Assembly (NCBI RefSeq): GCF_000002235.5
Contig: NW_022145606.1
Location: 20,201,480 to 20,265,479, forward strand
Length of the DNA: 64,000 nt
Source of the DNA: Strongylocentrotus purpuratus
Lineage: Eukaryota > Echinodermata > Echinoidea > Camarodonta > Strongylocentrotidae
Reading direction: 5' to 3'
Below, piece after piece: positions 47,045 to 57,900 of this stretch. Under the pieces are notes generated by a model, which did not search any database, had not been told where the DNA came from, and saw only the letters and a list, made by a program, of their open reading frames with translations. Positions within the stretch are counted from its first letter, which is position 1, and each line of letters opens with the position of its first letter. The position numbers and the translations under genes were made by a program.

Positions 47045-48925
47045 ATGGCGGCGAACTTCAGCTCTGCAGAAGACATCTGTGATAGAGAGAACTGTCAATC
47101 ATTCACAAATGTGACGTACTACGTGAAGGAGAAGAAGAAGCTCTGCGATGACAGCACCTCCAAAGAGGAATGCATCGGAAAAGCTAGAAAGGGTAGGCCC
47201 AATCTGTATTGTGAGAAGCATGATGGTGAAGAAATCAAACTGTATTGTAAAACACATAATGTAGCAGTGTGTCAATTATGCGCAATGATATATCATCAGC
47301 AACCTTGTATGCGACAGGATATAGAGGGCGCCATCTTGGATATTAGAGTAAAACTAAACATTCTAAAAGAAAAGGTAAATGACAAATTGGAGGTTTGTCG
47401 AGTTTATGGAGATCAGATTCATCAGTGTAGGAAAGACACCGACACCTATCTACAAGCTTTGAAAGATGAAGTTGATTCGGTAATCAATGAAGCGATCCAA
47501 ACAGAGAAAGACAAAGAGAAGGAGGATGCTGCAGAAATCAACCAGGAGATTGATGAGAAGAATCAGAAACTTCAAGATGAGATTAAACAAATCAATAAAA
47601 AGATGCAAAAGAACGATGAGGAGAGAGAGAAGCGACTTGAGCTAAACCATTATAATGCAGAGAAAAGACGAGAACCCATTAACAACAAACAGCATGTTCT
47701 GCAAACAGACATTCAAAACATCGCTGAAGAGAAAGAGAAAAAGATTGGACAGTTGGAGATATCTTGGCAAGATAACACGAAAACCACAGAGACCACAATT
47801 CAGACCCTTCATACAGTACTCAAAGATGATTCAAATGTCGTCAAAGATGGGCATCGTGTTAAAACATCAGTGGGTGATGAATTAAAGAAACCAATGAATG
47901 AGGGTGAGGTGAAACAAATCACTGAGGCTTTATCGGTTGTGAGGTTTGTGAAGGGTGCTGGGAGAAAGAAGTATGATGGGAGAATGGATGGGTATGATGG
48001 GGAGTGGACGCTCATTGATACAATCAATGTCAGTGATAAAATCACATACCCAGCCGTTGTAGGATGCATTAATGAATACAATGTGATCATCACAGATGAA
48101 GATAGCCTACATACTTACATGTTAGATATTGACACTAAAAACAGTCAGAGAGTGATAACCAGTAGTGATACATCATGGGTTACCTCCTGTGAACTGCTGA
48201 ATGATGACAAGGTAGTATGCGGTAAATACGGTAAAGGGTGTACAGGAGAGAGTTTGACTGGATGCATCGATGTTTATGACAGACAATGGAAGTACATCAA
48301 TGACGTCACAATACCAAGAAACACGACGCGTAATGAAACAAGGGTGGATGTAGCTGTTGACCAGTATGGGATGATCATCGCAGCTGAGTTTGGTCAGTCT
48401 AAGATATACGTCATCAACCCTGCTGATGGTAAGATTATGAATACCATCACATGTAAACAGAATATAATAATGCGTGGTGTACTATCATCAGGTCACATCA
48501 TTGCTCAACCCTACCCAGAAGATCACAGAGTGTTCATCATCGACAGACAGGGTGGCCAAAGGGAAATCCCCCACAGTGGTGTCATCCTGAATGCCTGCAT
48601 CGATCCAATGACAGACGACCTCTATGTCGTGACATTAGATGATGGAAGCAAGACGTGTGTGATTGATCAGGTGATGAGTGGGAGTGATATGAAGAAGAGA
48701 AGAGTAGCATTATTCTATCTAGCAACAGAACTGGAATCACTGGAGGAAAGGGGTGGTCACCTAAGATCATCTCGGGTGATGATGACGTCATCAGGGAAAC
48801 TGATTGCTAGCGATGGAGACAACATTCTCGTGTTCAAAAACAAGTTTTACCTTCTAAATCGAATCCCATGTGAATACAATTCCCCATGTTCATTACGTAT
48901 ACACATGCATGACATACATACATGA
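47045..48925 (+). CDS. B-box, coiled-coil, propeller-type protein (TRIM-like, no RING)
   Basis: An intronless 626-codon gene. The chosen start, AGGATGG at 47045, has a good context and begins MAANFSSAEDICDRENC. An upstream in-frame ATG at 46949 would add 32 low-complexity residues from a CT-rich leader. Cys12, Cys17, Cys34 and Cys43 may form a degenerate first zinc site. A clear B-box 2 follows, with C56, H59, C68, H71, C76, C79, H84 and C88. Residues 100-280 are charged heptad-like coiled coil (EKDKEKEDAAEINQEIDEKN). From about residue 315 to the end, repeated short beta-type segments (WTLIDTINVS, VTSCELLNDDKVVCGKYG, VDVAVDQYGMIIAAEF, NACIDPMTDDLYVVTL) suggest an NHL-like propeller. TRIM proteins use B-box and coiled coil to oligomerise and often act as ubiquitin ligases through a RING; none is visible, so ligase activity is doubtful. 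The frame is intact and uninterrupted. Confidence 0.85.
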   Translation: MAANFSSAEDICDRENCQSFTNVTYYVKEKKKLCDDSTSKEECIGKARKGRPNLYCEKHDGEEIKLYCKTHNVAVCQLCAMIYHQQPCMRQDIEGAILDIRVKLNILKEKVNDKLEVCRVYGDQIHQCRKDTDTYLQALKDEVDSVINEAIQTEKDKEKEDAAEINQEIDEKNQKLQDEIKQINKKMQKNDEEREKRLELNHYNAEKRREPINNKQHVLQTDIQNIAEEKEKKIGQLEISWQDNTKTTETTIQTLHTVLKDDSNVVKDGHRVKTSVGDELKKPMNEGEVKQITEALSVVRFVKGAGRKKYDGRMDGYDGEWTLIDTINVSDKITYPAVVGCINEYNVIITDEDSLHTYMLDIDTKNSQRVITSSDTSWVTSCELLNDDKVVCGKYGKGCTGESLTGCIDVYDRQWKYINDVTIPRNTTRNETRVDVAVDQYGMIIAAEFGQSKIYVINPADGKIMNTITCKQNIIMRGVLSSGHIIAQPYPEDHRVFIIDRQGGQREIPHSGVILNACIDPMTDDLYVVTLDDGSKTCVIDQVMSGSDMKKRRVALFYLATELESLEERGGHLRSSRVMMTSSGKLIASDGDNILVFKNKFYLLNRIPCEYNSPCSLRIHMHDIHT

Positions 48926-49969
48926 TATCTACACAATAGTATCTTGATGTACTCATTTCGCTTCAATCTTTACAGACTAGAAAACCCTCATTTGATCATG
49001 GTTCCAACAGGTTAAGTTCATAAGATAGCATGACATGATGTCATCACTAGCATCCAAATAATTGCATGCATATCTCAATTGTGTCTTATAACATGTACAT
49101 AGATAAACAGGATAAACACTTTCCACATGAATAAATGAATCGTTATCATGTCTTTATTTCAAGGAAAAGTATAGCCATACATGAATTTGCATGAGTACAA
49201 TTACAATTTCCATAATCAGGTGCAAGCCAAGTTTGTACTATGAATAATAAAATACAAAAAGCGGGAGAAAATCTATATATCACTGCTATCAATCTAATTG
49301 AAATCAGGTTTGATTATAATTTTCCATTTGCACTTTGTATTAACATGTATGTACATAAACAAATGGTTTGGCTATCACCACTAGCATTACAAAAATTACG
49401 TGTTTGTTATTACATGTAGCTAGACTAGATATGATTATATGATATACAGGATAGAAAAATTGTCCCATTAATATATAAAATGTTGTAATCATTTCTTGTT
49501 CTTATAAGAAAAGTGTAGCAATAATCATTACCATATTCGGTTCTAGCCAGTTTTTGCAAGTATAATACAACAAGCAAGAGGAAATCGAAAATGCAAAAAA
49601 ATTGAATAAAATCATAGTGACTCTAGGAGAAAATAAATGACTTTTATTGAAATACTTTAATAATGCAATACGATACAGAGTTTCCTGTTCTGTCAAAATA
49701 CTATTTGCACGACATTAGCTCATAACATATGTTAATTCGTGCATTATACAGAGATTAAAGAAGATTCAAACTTAGGCATTTTAAATTTGTCTCGTTACAT
49801 GTTGATATAGTTCATTGTGTTCTGCTAAGAGCAGTCCCCACAGGAGAGCCCCCTTTAATTATATCTCTTTTCCACTCGATATTCTAGCCTTCTTCTTAAT
49901 TATGTCATATGATCTGTCACATATAAGCTGAAAATTGGAATAATATTAATGTTACCAAATAAAAGAAAA
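48926..49969. other. 3' flank of the B-box gene
   Basis: No coding sequence. AATAAA-like signals occur near 49131 and 49245. Beyond about 49960 the duplicated segment begins. Confidence 0.5.
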
Positions 49970-52684
49970 AGGTTGCATAACCTTTCTATTTATCAAGAAA
50001 CTATTCATATAACATGTTTATATGCTTTAATACACACATAACGTGTACATGTAGATAACTGCATTCTAAAGAGTATTAAGATTTAATTTGTTTTCTTGTT
50101 GTTGATTTTTTGTAATGATTTTGTGGTTGAGAGATATGTTAATATTATATGTACATTTACTTTTTTTATGGAAATATCTTACGACAATAAAGGAAAATTA
50201 ATTGTTAATATACTACGCTGATGTAATCAGTTTAGAGCCCAAAAGGAGTAACCTCTGACTATATACTATGTTACTGTTCTTATATGGCTCAGAAAACCCA
50301 ACATTTACACGATACACGCTCATTTATAGGTACATGTACACAGCTGCATTACACAAGTACATGTATAGGTATATTTGTTTGAAAACTTTTAATTTATTGA
50401 TCGTTTTTCAGCTAGAGTAATCGACTAAGCTTTGTTTTCTGGTCATGAGTAAACATGATATTCCTTTTTATGACAATTATGGATACAAATATGGAAAGCA
50501 AAAACACTTTCTACCAAACCTACGACTAAGAAATAATTAATGGTACATCTTTCGTCTTGTCAATATCCAGCACACTTCTACACATATTATGCCATAAGTT
50601 GCATGTAATTTATCATGTACAAATTCGCATACAAAATGCTCACAACATGTAAACATGTATATAGCTGTATAATACCCAGTATTTTCAAGATTTAACTTTG
50701 TTGTTTCACTTTTTTTCTATGAGATTTGTTGTAATGTATATGTAGTTTAAAAGAAGTGATGCTAAAATAATGAAATATGTTGTAAATTGTTGTCATGATC
50801 GTCTTACACACTAACAACATGTAAATAGCTGTATACACCGAGCTTTTGAAAAGTAAATTTGTTGATATATCAATTTGGTTTTAGAGATTGTAATATATGC
50901 ATTTATCCGAAAAGCATTTCTAATATAATGAATAATATAACAACTAAATAGGGCAAAGTCTCATTATCTATCAAGTACTGAGTATTTACATTACAAGTAT
51001 GCTTGTGATATGTTCATAGTAGAAAGTACCCAGTATTTTGGTAAGATTCAACACTGTTAATGATTGTATTATTATTATATGATATATGTTAATCGTGTAC
51101 ATTTTTTTTGATAGAACATATACTGCGTTATATTGAGTTTGTGTATGATTCAAATTGTTTGCTTTTCATTTGACTACATATGACATGTTTATATTGTATG
51201 TATCCAACCAGTATATGTGATAGAAAAATAAATAGGTTGTATAGTCTCTGTATGTAGTTTGATAGAAGAGATGCTGAAATAATGAAAGAAGTTACACAGT
51301 TGAATCATCCCACACACTCACAACCTGTACATAGTTGCATTATACTAACTCAGTTTGTATAACATTCAGATTGTGGATTGTTCGTTTCGGTATGTGAAAT
51401 GTTGATATATGTGTATCCACCAAGTATATATTAAATAATGTTATTAAGTAGGTTGCAACATAGTATCAAGCATTTTTAAGATTCAACACTGTTGATGTTA
51501 TAATGTTCCTATGGGAAATATCGATGTTTGATAATAGTTTGATAAAACAGATAGTAGAATTATATTATAAGCTGCACAGTATGTCTTCTCTCACAATCAC
51601 CAAATGTACATTATACTGATTACTGGCTTGTAATATTTAAATTTTAGATTTTGATTTGGCTATTGGACAAGTGTATAGATGTATACAGGTGAAGAACAAT
51701 GGCGTATGTACATTTTAAAAAGGTATATTCATTACATCAAATAAAAGAACAATGCTGCAAGGTCATGGGGATGATGATGGCTCACAATGTAGTAAATAGC
51801 AAGGGTATGTCATCTTCAAGTATCAAAACATTATTTACATTTCGGGTATGCTCATGATATGTACATAGCTGCAAAATACCCAGTATTTGTAAGAATGCAA
51901 TACTGTTGATTTGATAACTTTGCGATGGGAAATATCAAACTTTGATATAGTTTTCAAATGAATGGACTACGTGTAAGCTGCAAAGTTTCTCATCGCTTAA
52001 AACACCGCAAGTAGATCATACTAATTACTTGTAACATTTAAATGGTTTGTTTTCTATTTGCTCTGAGGCGTGATGATACATACATGTATCTTTCAAACAA
52101 GTGTTACAACTAATAATATAACAACGCTGCAAGGTCATGAGGATGATATGATGATGATGGCTTGAAATGTATTGTAAAGAGAGGGTTTGTTATCAATGTA
52201 TCAAGAAACTATTTACATTACAAGTACGCTTATGAAATGTACATAGCCGCATAATTCATAGTATTTGTAAGATTTTTCTTGGTTGATTGCCAATTATTAT
52301 ATGAGATATGTTAAATTTTGTTGTGTAGGTTGATGAAAGAGATGTTATGACAGTAACATAAGCTGTGGTTTCTTCTTTCCATCTCATTCACTCACAGTAT
52401 AAAGACCACGGCATGTTATGGTATCCAAGTCCGCATACTACCACTGGCAATCACTAATCTTCTTTGCCACTTGAAATGTTATATTCTTTTATTTGTTTGC
52501 TTCATTCGTTTGATTATTTTCGGGGGAGGGGTATTCTTCTTTTATCCTCTTGAATGTACAATATCGTTTGTATCGCTGCATGAGTTTATTTCTTGTTTGT
52601 TCATTTTGCTTGCTAGTTGATTTCGGTTTGCAGAAGATGAATACAATGAAAATGCTAAACGAATATACATAGTATATATACATA

Positions 52685-52688
52685 GTAT
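52685..52688. repeat. Target-site duplication of the Ty3/Gypsy element (left; right copy 61668-61671)
   Basis: GTAT directly precedes the first LTR base and directly follows the last, giving a 4-bp duplication normal for Ty3/Gypsy. Confidence 0.8.
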
Positions 52689-53688
52689 TGTCACGCAGTT
52701 TGGTTAAGATATTTGATGTAATATTATGTATATATTTTATTCCATGCTTTAGTCTACTTTACAACTATCCATGATTATTGTACCAGTCTATGTTAAGGAT
52801 GTCTTGCTATAATAACGCTATTACAAATCCAGCCAGCTCGATCCCAATTGCTTTGCATACAGCGGAGTTCTATTCTCTCCTCACTTTGACCTTGCATTCA
52901 CTTTCAGAACTTTCATTCTCTCCCTTCTCACTTTGACTTTGCCTGACTTTCAGAACTTTCACTCTGTCCCTTCTCACTTTGACTTTGCCTGACTTTCAGA
53001 GCTCTCGCTCTTTCCCTTCTCTCTTGTTTGCCCGAAACTCTCATTTCAACCTTGCACTGTCCTTCAGCCCTTTCAGCTTGCTTCTTGTCTTGACTTTCTC
53101 CTGTCCTTGTATCCTCTCTCTCAATATGACTTTGAGCTCTCTATTTATGTGCTCAATGACGCCCTTCTCCCTAAATACTCCGCAGCGCGATACTTGTGAC
53201 CTACATGACTGGTCTTTCTCCATCTCTCTCGAAGGGTATATAAGACAGACTGCATTCGTATCTTAGGCAGTTAGGAGCGAAGAATCTGTCAGTGAAGAGT
53301 GAAACTAGTGAGCTGTCGAGAGTTAATTGTGTCAGTTAGTGTGACAAGCCTGTCATCACAGTGTTTGAAGCGAGAGTACTTTACGAATGGGATAGAGAGC
53401 CAACCAGTTCAGAAATGGTCTCCAGTCATGTTAGTCTATCTTTTTAGCCTGTTCTAACGCCTGCTGCATTATTTTGCCTCTCTGATTCGCAAGACATTCT
53501 CTTTTATCCATCCTTGTAAATGTGTTTGGGTTTGCTGTAATAAACTCTTCAACTGTAATTCCTGCCTCTCGAGTGTTTATTCTCCCCGAATCTCGGCCAT
53601 CCCTAACAACTAACCTTCAACATACAACGGGGCTATATTTTGGGACTTTTACTTCCTATATTGTCGAACAATATAAGTCGCCGTTACA
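52689..53688 (+). repeat. 5' LTR, 1000 bp
   Basis: Runs from TGTCACGCAG to GCCGTTACA, with TG...CA ends. A TATA box (TATATAAG) lies at 53237-53244 and AATAAA at 53539-53544. The U3 part holds three imperfect copies of CTCACTTTGACTTTGCCTGA within 52880-53010. Open frames inside the LTR are duplicated in the other LTR and are not genes. Confidence 0.97.
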
Positions 53689-53689
53689 C

Positions 53690-53706
53690 TGGTGTCAGAA
53701 GTGGGA
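53690..53706 (+). promoter_or_regulatory. Primer-binding site, tRNA-Leu type
   Basis: TGGTGTCAGAAGTGGGA starts one base after the LTR. It is complementary to the 3' end of a leucine tRNA (…TCCCACTTCTGACA plus CCA), the expected primer for minus-strand DNA synthesis. Confidence 0.85.
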
Positions 53707-53740
53707 TTCAGACTTTAACACGTGCTTTAAATACGACACA

Positions 53741-54925
53741 ATGTCTCCGAGGAAGCGAAAAGCCGATCTTGAGAGAGAGATCAGGGAGTTAAAGGCAGAA
53801 CTCAGCATCGCCAAGAAACAAATCGGCGAGCCGAAGGATATCGACAATGACAATGATGCTAGTGAAAATACTGAATGGAGAGATGAAAATGAGGTGTCCA
53901 TTCACACTGGAGTGAAAGTCCAATTACCACCCCAAGAGCCGTATAATGGTACAGGACGATCATGGGAGAGTTTTATATCGTCTTTCAGAAACCTCGCAGC
54001 TACTTGTGGCTGGGAGGAGTCAGAGCAGCGTGTTCGTCTTCTCGCCTGTCTCCGAGGTGATGCAGCCGATTTTGTCTTCCAGCAGCTCGCCCCAGACGAC
54101 ATCGCTGACTTCGTGAATTTGATATCTGCGCTCGAGCATCGTTTTGCTGCAAGGAAGACGCCTTCTACGTTTGTGTCGCAGCTAGAATTACGTCGTCTTG
54201 GTCAGAACGAATCTATTGCTGACTATGCTGCAGATATTCGCCGCCTCACGACATTTGGCTACCCGACGGCGGATGCTGCAACAAGGGAAATGATCGGGAC
54301 CCGCCATTTTCTTCGAGGGCTTGGTGATAGCTCTATGGCTATGGCTATAGGGATGCGAGAGCCAGCGACTCTCCAAGAAGCTCGGGAGATTGCTGAGCGA
54401 TTTCACCATCTCCAAGAGGAATCCGGCAGAGGAGCTCGACAAATCCGATCGGTGTCAGCGACGTCAGAGGACGCGGTGAACAATGAAAAGTATATTGAGT
54501 TAAGGCGCCGCATCATCTCCATTGATGAGCGAATCGAACAACTAACTAAACTTTTTCAGCAGCCGCCACGAGATGATCCAGAACGACCAGTTAGACAGCC
54601 GAGAGAACAGCAACCTCGTGATCGACCACCACCTCGTTGCTATAATTGTCAGAAGCTTGGTCATCTTGCCCGTAACTGTCGTGTACCACCCCAAAATGGT
54701 GGCCAAATTCCTGTACCCCAGTATGTTAGCAGTCGACCGAACTGGGTGCCGCAACAACCGCCACCACCTCCACAATGGCAGCAACCTCTTCCTTTTCAGC
54801 CGCAACCGCCGCAGCAACAATTCCCACCACCCCGGCAATGGCAGCCACACGTACCATTCCAGCCGCAACCACCGCAGCAACAACGGGCAGCAGAACCAGC
54901 CATGGACAATACTTCGGGAAACTAA
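53741..54925 (+). CDS. gag: Ty3/Gypsy Gag
   Basis: A 394-codon frame starting ATGTCTCCGAGG after the primer site. In order: a basic, coiled N terminus (MSPRKRKADLEREIREL); a retrotransposon-gag domain from about residue 70 to 190 (GTGRSWESFISSFRNLA, LACLRGDAADFVF, LELRRLGQNESIADYAADIR); a CCHC zinc knuckle CYNCQKLGHLARNC at about 300-313; and a P/Q-rich tail. Gag packages the RNA into virus-like particles. The frame is intact. A longer reading from 53522 would begin inside the LTR and is rejected. It ends at TAA immediately after a slippery heptamer, with pol in the -1 frame. Confidence 0.93.
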   Translation: MSPRKRKADLEREIRELKAELSIAKKQIGEPKDIDNDNDASENTEWRDENEVSIHTGVKVQLPPQEPYNGTGRSWESFISSFRNLAATCGWEESEQRVRLLACLRGDAADFVFQQLAPDDIADFVNLISALEHRFAARKTPSTFVSQLELRRLGQNESIADYAADIRRLTTFGYPTADAATREMIGTRHFLRGLGDSSMAMAIGMREPATLQEAREIAERFHHLQEESGRGARQIRSVSATSEDAVNNEKYIELRRRIISIDERIEQLTKLFQQPPRDDPERPVRQPREQQPRDRPPPRCYNCQKLGHLARNCRVPPQNGGQIPVPQYVSSRPNWVPQQPPPPPQWQQPLPFQPQPPQQQFPPPRQWQPHVPFQPQPPQQQRAAEPAMDNTSGN

Positions 54926-54957
54926 ACAGGGCCGACCTCATCGACCAGGTCGAGGCC
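54916..54957 (+). promoter_or_regulatory. -1 ribosomal frameshift signal between gag and pol
   Basis: GGGAAAC at 54916-54922 lies in the required phase (G GGA AAC) directly before the gag stop TAA. After a 7-base spacer, GGCC-GACCT (54930-54938) pairs with AGGTC-GA-GGCC (54947-54957), giving a 9-bp hairpin with a two-base bulge and an 8-base loop. Slippery heptamer, spacer and stimulatory stem have the standard arrangement, and pol is exactly in the -1 frame. Confidence 0.8.
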
Positions 54958-57900
54958 GGCCATGGAGTTAAATCGGGCCCTAGAATAATTCGCATTGATG
55001 AATCGAACGGACTAACAGCGTATATCACAGGAAATGTGAATGGGGCCTCGTGCAAACTTTTGGTCGATTCTGGGGCAGCAGTGACAGTTATGTCGATAAA
55101 ACTGTATGAACAAATGCCCACCGAAACTCGCCCAAAATTAATCCCCTTGTCGGATCATGTTCAGCTCCAGTCAGCGGATAAAGGAATTCTAAATGTACAT
55201 GGAATTATTGGAGCAACTGTGAATGTTGGTTCTAAAGATTTTGAATGGAATGCATTCATTGCAGATATAAGTGATGAAGGTCTGATTGGCTTTGATTTTA
55301 TGCACCATTTTAATTGTACCCTCGAGGCCAGACGTGGGCTTCATATTGGTAATATTTTGATTCCAATCGAACTTCAGGACTGTAATTCTATTAGAAGTGC
55401 AGTTTATGTGAAATATGATGTTGTGGTGCCGCCAAGATGTGAGTTCATTGTACCAGGGAAGATAGACAATTGTGATATTGATTCCCAAGCATGTGCTATT
55501 ATTGAGCAAACCGCTCATGAGTGGAATATAAAGAATCTTCATGTCGCGGGATGTCTCATCGATGTAACTCGGAATGATATTGACATACCAGTGCGAGTCG
55601 TTAACACATCAAGTGAAGAAATTAATCTTCATGCTGGAATGCGAATAGGTTCAATGGAATTAATCAGTGATGTATGTGATATGTGTAACAATGATGTAGT
55701 CAAGAGTTCAAACCCCAGCATTCGAACAGTAAAGGCTGATTCGAGTAAAGAGGTTTCGCAAAAGAGCTGGCCAGATGACTTACAGACATTATATCAGAAA
55801 TCATGTGAAGGATTAGATCCGCATACACGGGATCAGTTATTTGCCTTGCTGGATAAACATTCATCTACAATTGCATCTTCTTCTACTGATATTGGACGAA
55901 CCTCCATTGTTCAGCACAGCATTGACACTGGAGATGCAGCTCCAATCAAGCAGCGACCTCGTCGCCCACCTCGAGCATTCATAGATGAGGAGGAGAAAAT
56001 AATCGAGACACAACTGCAAATGGGCATCATTCGAGAATCAACGAGTGCTTGGTCGAGCCCGCTTGTGTATGTCAAGAAGCGTGACGGCACGACCCGGCCC
56101 TGCGTTGACTACCGAAAACTAAATGACGTCACAAGAAAGGATGCCTATCCACTACCTCGCATAGAAGACTGCCTAGATTGCTTAGGAGGTGCACAAATCT
56201 TCTCAACTTTAGACTTACAGTCAGGTTACTGGCAGATAGACATTAAAGAGGAGGATCGTCACAAAACAGCATTTAGTACACGGACTGGACACTACGAATA
56301 TGTCACGATGCCATTTGGACTATGCAATGCTCCTGGCACATTCGAGCGTGCAATGGAACTCATCATGAAAGGTCTTCAGTGGCGAACCTTGATTTTATAT
56401 CTTGACGACATCATTGTTATGAGCTCGACTATTGGGGAGCACATCAACCGTCTCGACGAGGTTCTCGGGCGCCTTGGACAAGCAGGACTTAAGCTAAAGC
56501 CAAGTAAGTGTCATCTCTTCCAAACTGAAGTATCTTACCTTGGACATGTCGTCAGCGCGGCTGGCATCAGGCCTGACCCGGGAAAAGTTGAACAAGTGCG
56601 GAACTGGCCGACACCGACATCGATAAGCGATGTCCGTTCTTTCCTTGGTTTGTGCTCCTACTATCGCCGGTTCATCCGTGGATTTTCGACAATTGCGGCT
56701 CCTTTGAACAGGCTACTTGAAAAATCTAGTAAATTCGAGTGGAATGACGACTGTAAATCAGCCTTGGAACAATTGAAAAACGTACTGGTTAGCGACAACG
56801 TCATGGCCTACCCCGATGACCACGGCATGTTCATTCTTGATGCCGACGCATCTTCTTCGGGAATAGGCGCGGTCTTATCTCAAATCCAGTGGGATGACGT
56901 CACCCAACGAGAAGTTGAGAGACCAGTCGCTTTTGCTAGCCGGACATTGACCAAAACTCAACGCCGATATTGCACTACACGACGGGAATTGTTGGCAATC
57001 GTCTCGTTTGTTCGTCATTTTCGACATTACCTACTTGGGAGGAAATTTCTTGTGCGCACAGATCATTCTTCCCTTAGATGGATTATGTCATTTCGCGAAC
57101 CTACAGATCAGCTTGCCCGGTGGATTGAGATTCTCAGCCAGTTCGACTTTGACATCGAACATCGTGCTGGCAGGAATCATGGTAATGCAGACGCAATGTC
57201 TCGAATACCATGTGATCCAGAATCATGTGACTGTTATGACAAAGAATCTATCATTGAACAATTGCCATGCGGTGGATGTACAACATGTGTGAAGCGGCAC
57301 AAGGCCTGGTCACAGTTCTTCGACGAGGACGACGATGTTGTTCCTGTTACCCATATGAGAGTGCAGCAAACACGCTTGAAATCAGTAAGTGACTACAGCG
57401 ACCAGACGCCGCCATTGAAACCAGAGGACTCGAGCCATTCAAGTCGACTCTCTAATATCGTCACCATGATATTAGTCGTAGTCGTATTCGTGGTTAAGAT
57501 GTTTTGTCGACTTCCGAGGATTGTTTTGGATTTTATCTTATATATTGTTGTTTTAGAGCTTAGAGGATTACGTTATGTGAGAGATGGATTTGATGTAATG
57601 AAGAGAGGGAATTGGCCATCCCCACTTAGAGTTTCAGTAGTGAGAAATGCGTCGACATCGAGATTGAAGTCGAGAACTAAACATTCATCGGTTAATGACA
57701 GAGCGAGTGATAACCTGCCCTGCGCCTCGGACACAGGTGCCATCGCTGGAGGAAACTCTGGGCAGCGGGAAGTCCTGCGTGATAATTTTGACCGAGAAAC
57801 TTTGTTGACAATGCAACGTGACGACCCCGACGTCGGCATAATCTACAAATGGATTTCGGAGTCTCCTGAAAGACCTAATCGAGCCTTAGTTCATGACAAA

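Noticed and set aside
52979..53266. 95-codon frame and its copy at 61003-61245
   Set aside because: Both lie in LTRs; the sequence is regulatory and terminal-repeat DNA, not a gene.
53522..53740. Longer start for Gag
   Set aside because: The extra part lies in the 5' LTR and primer-binding site, and the same frame recurs in the 3' LTR.
54726..55121. Minus-strand frame opposite the gag/pol overlap
   Set aside because: Antisense of the P/Q-rich coding region; composition mirrors the sense strand.
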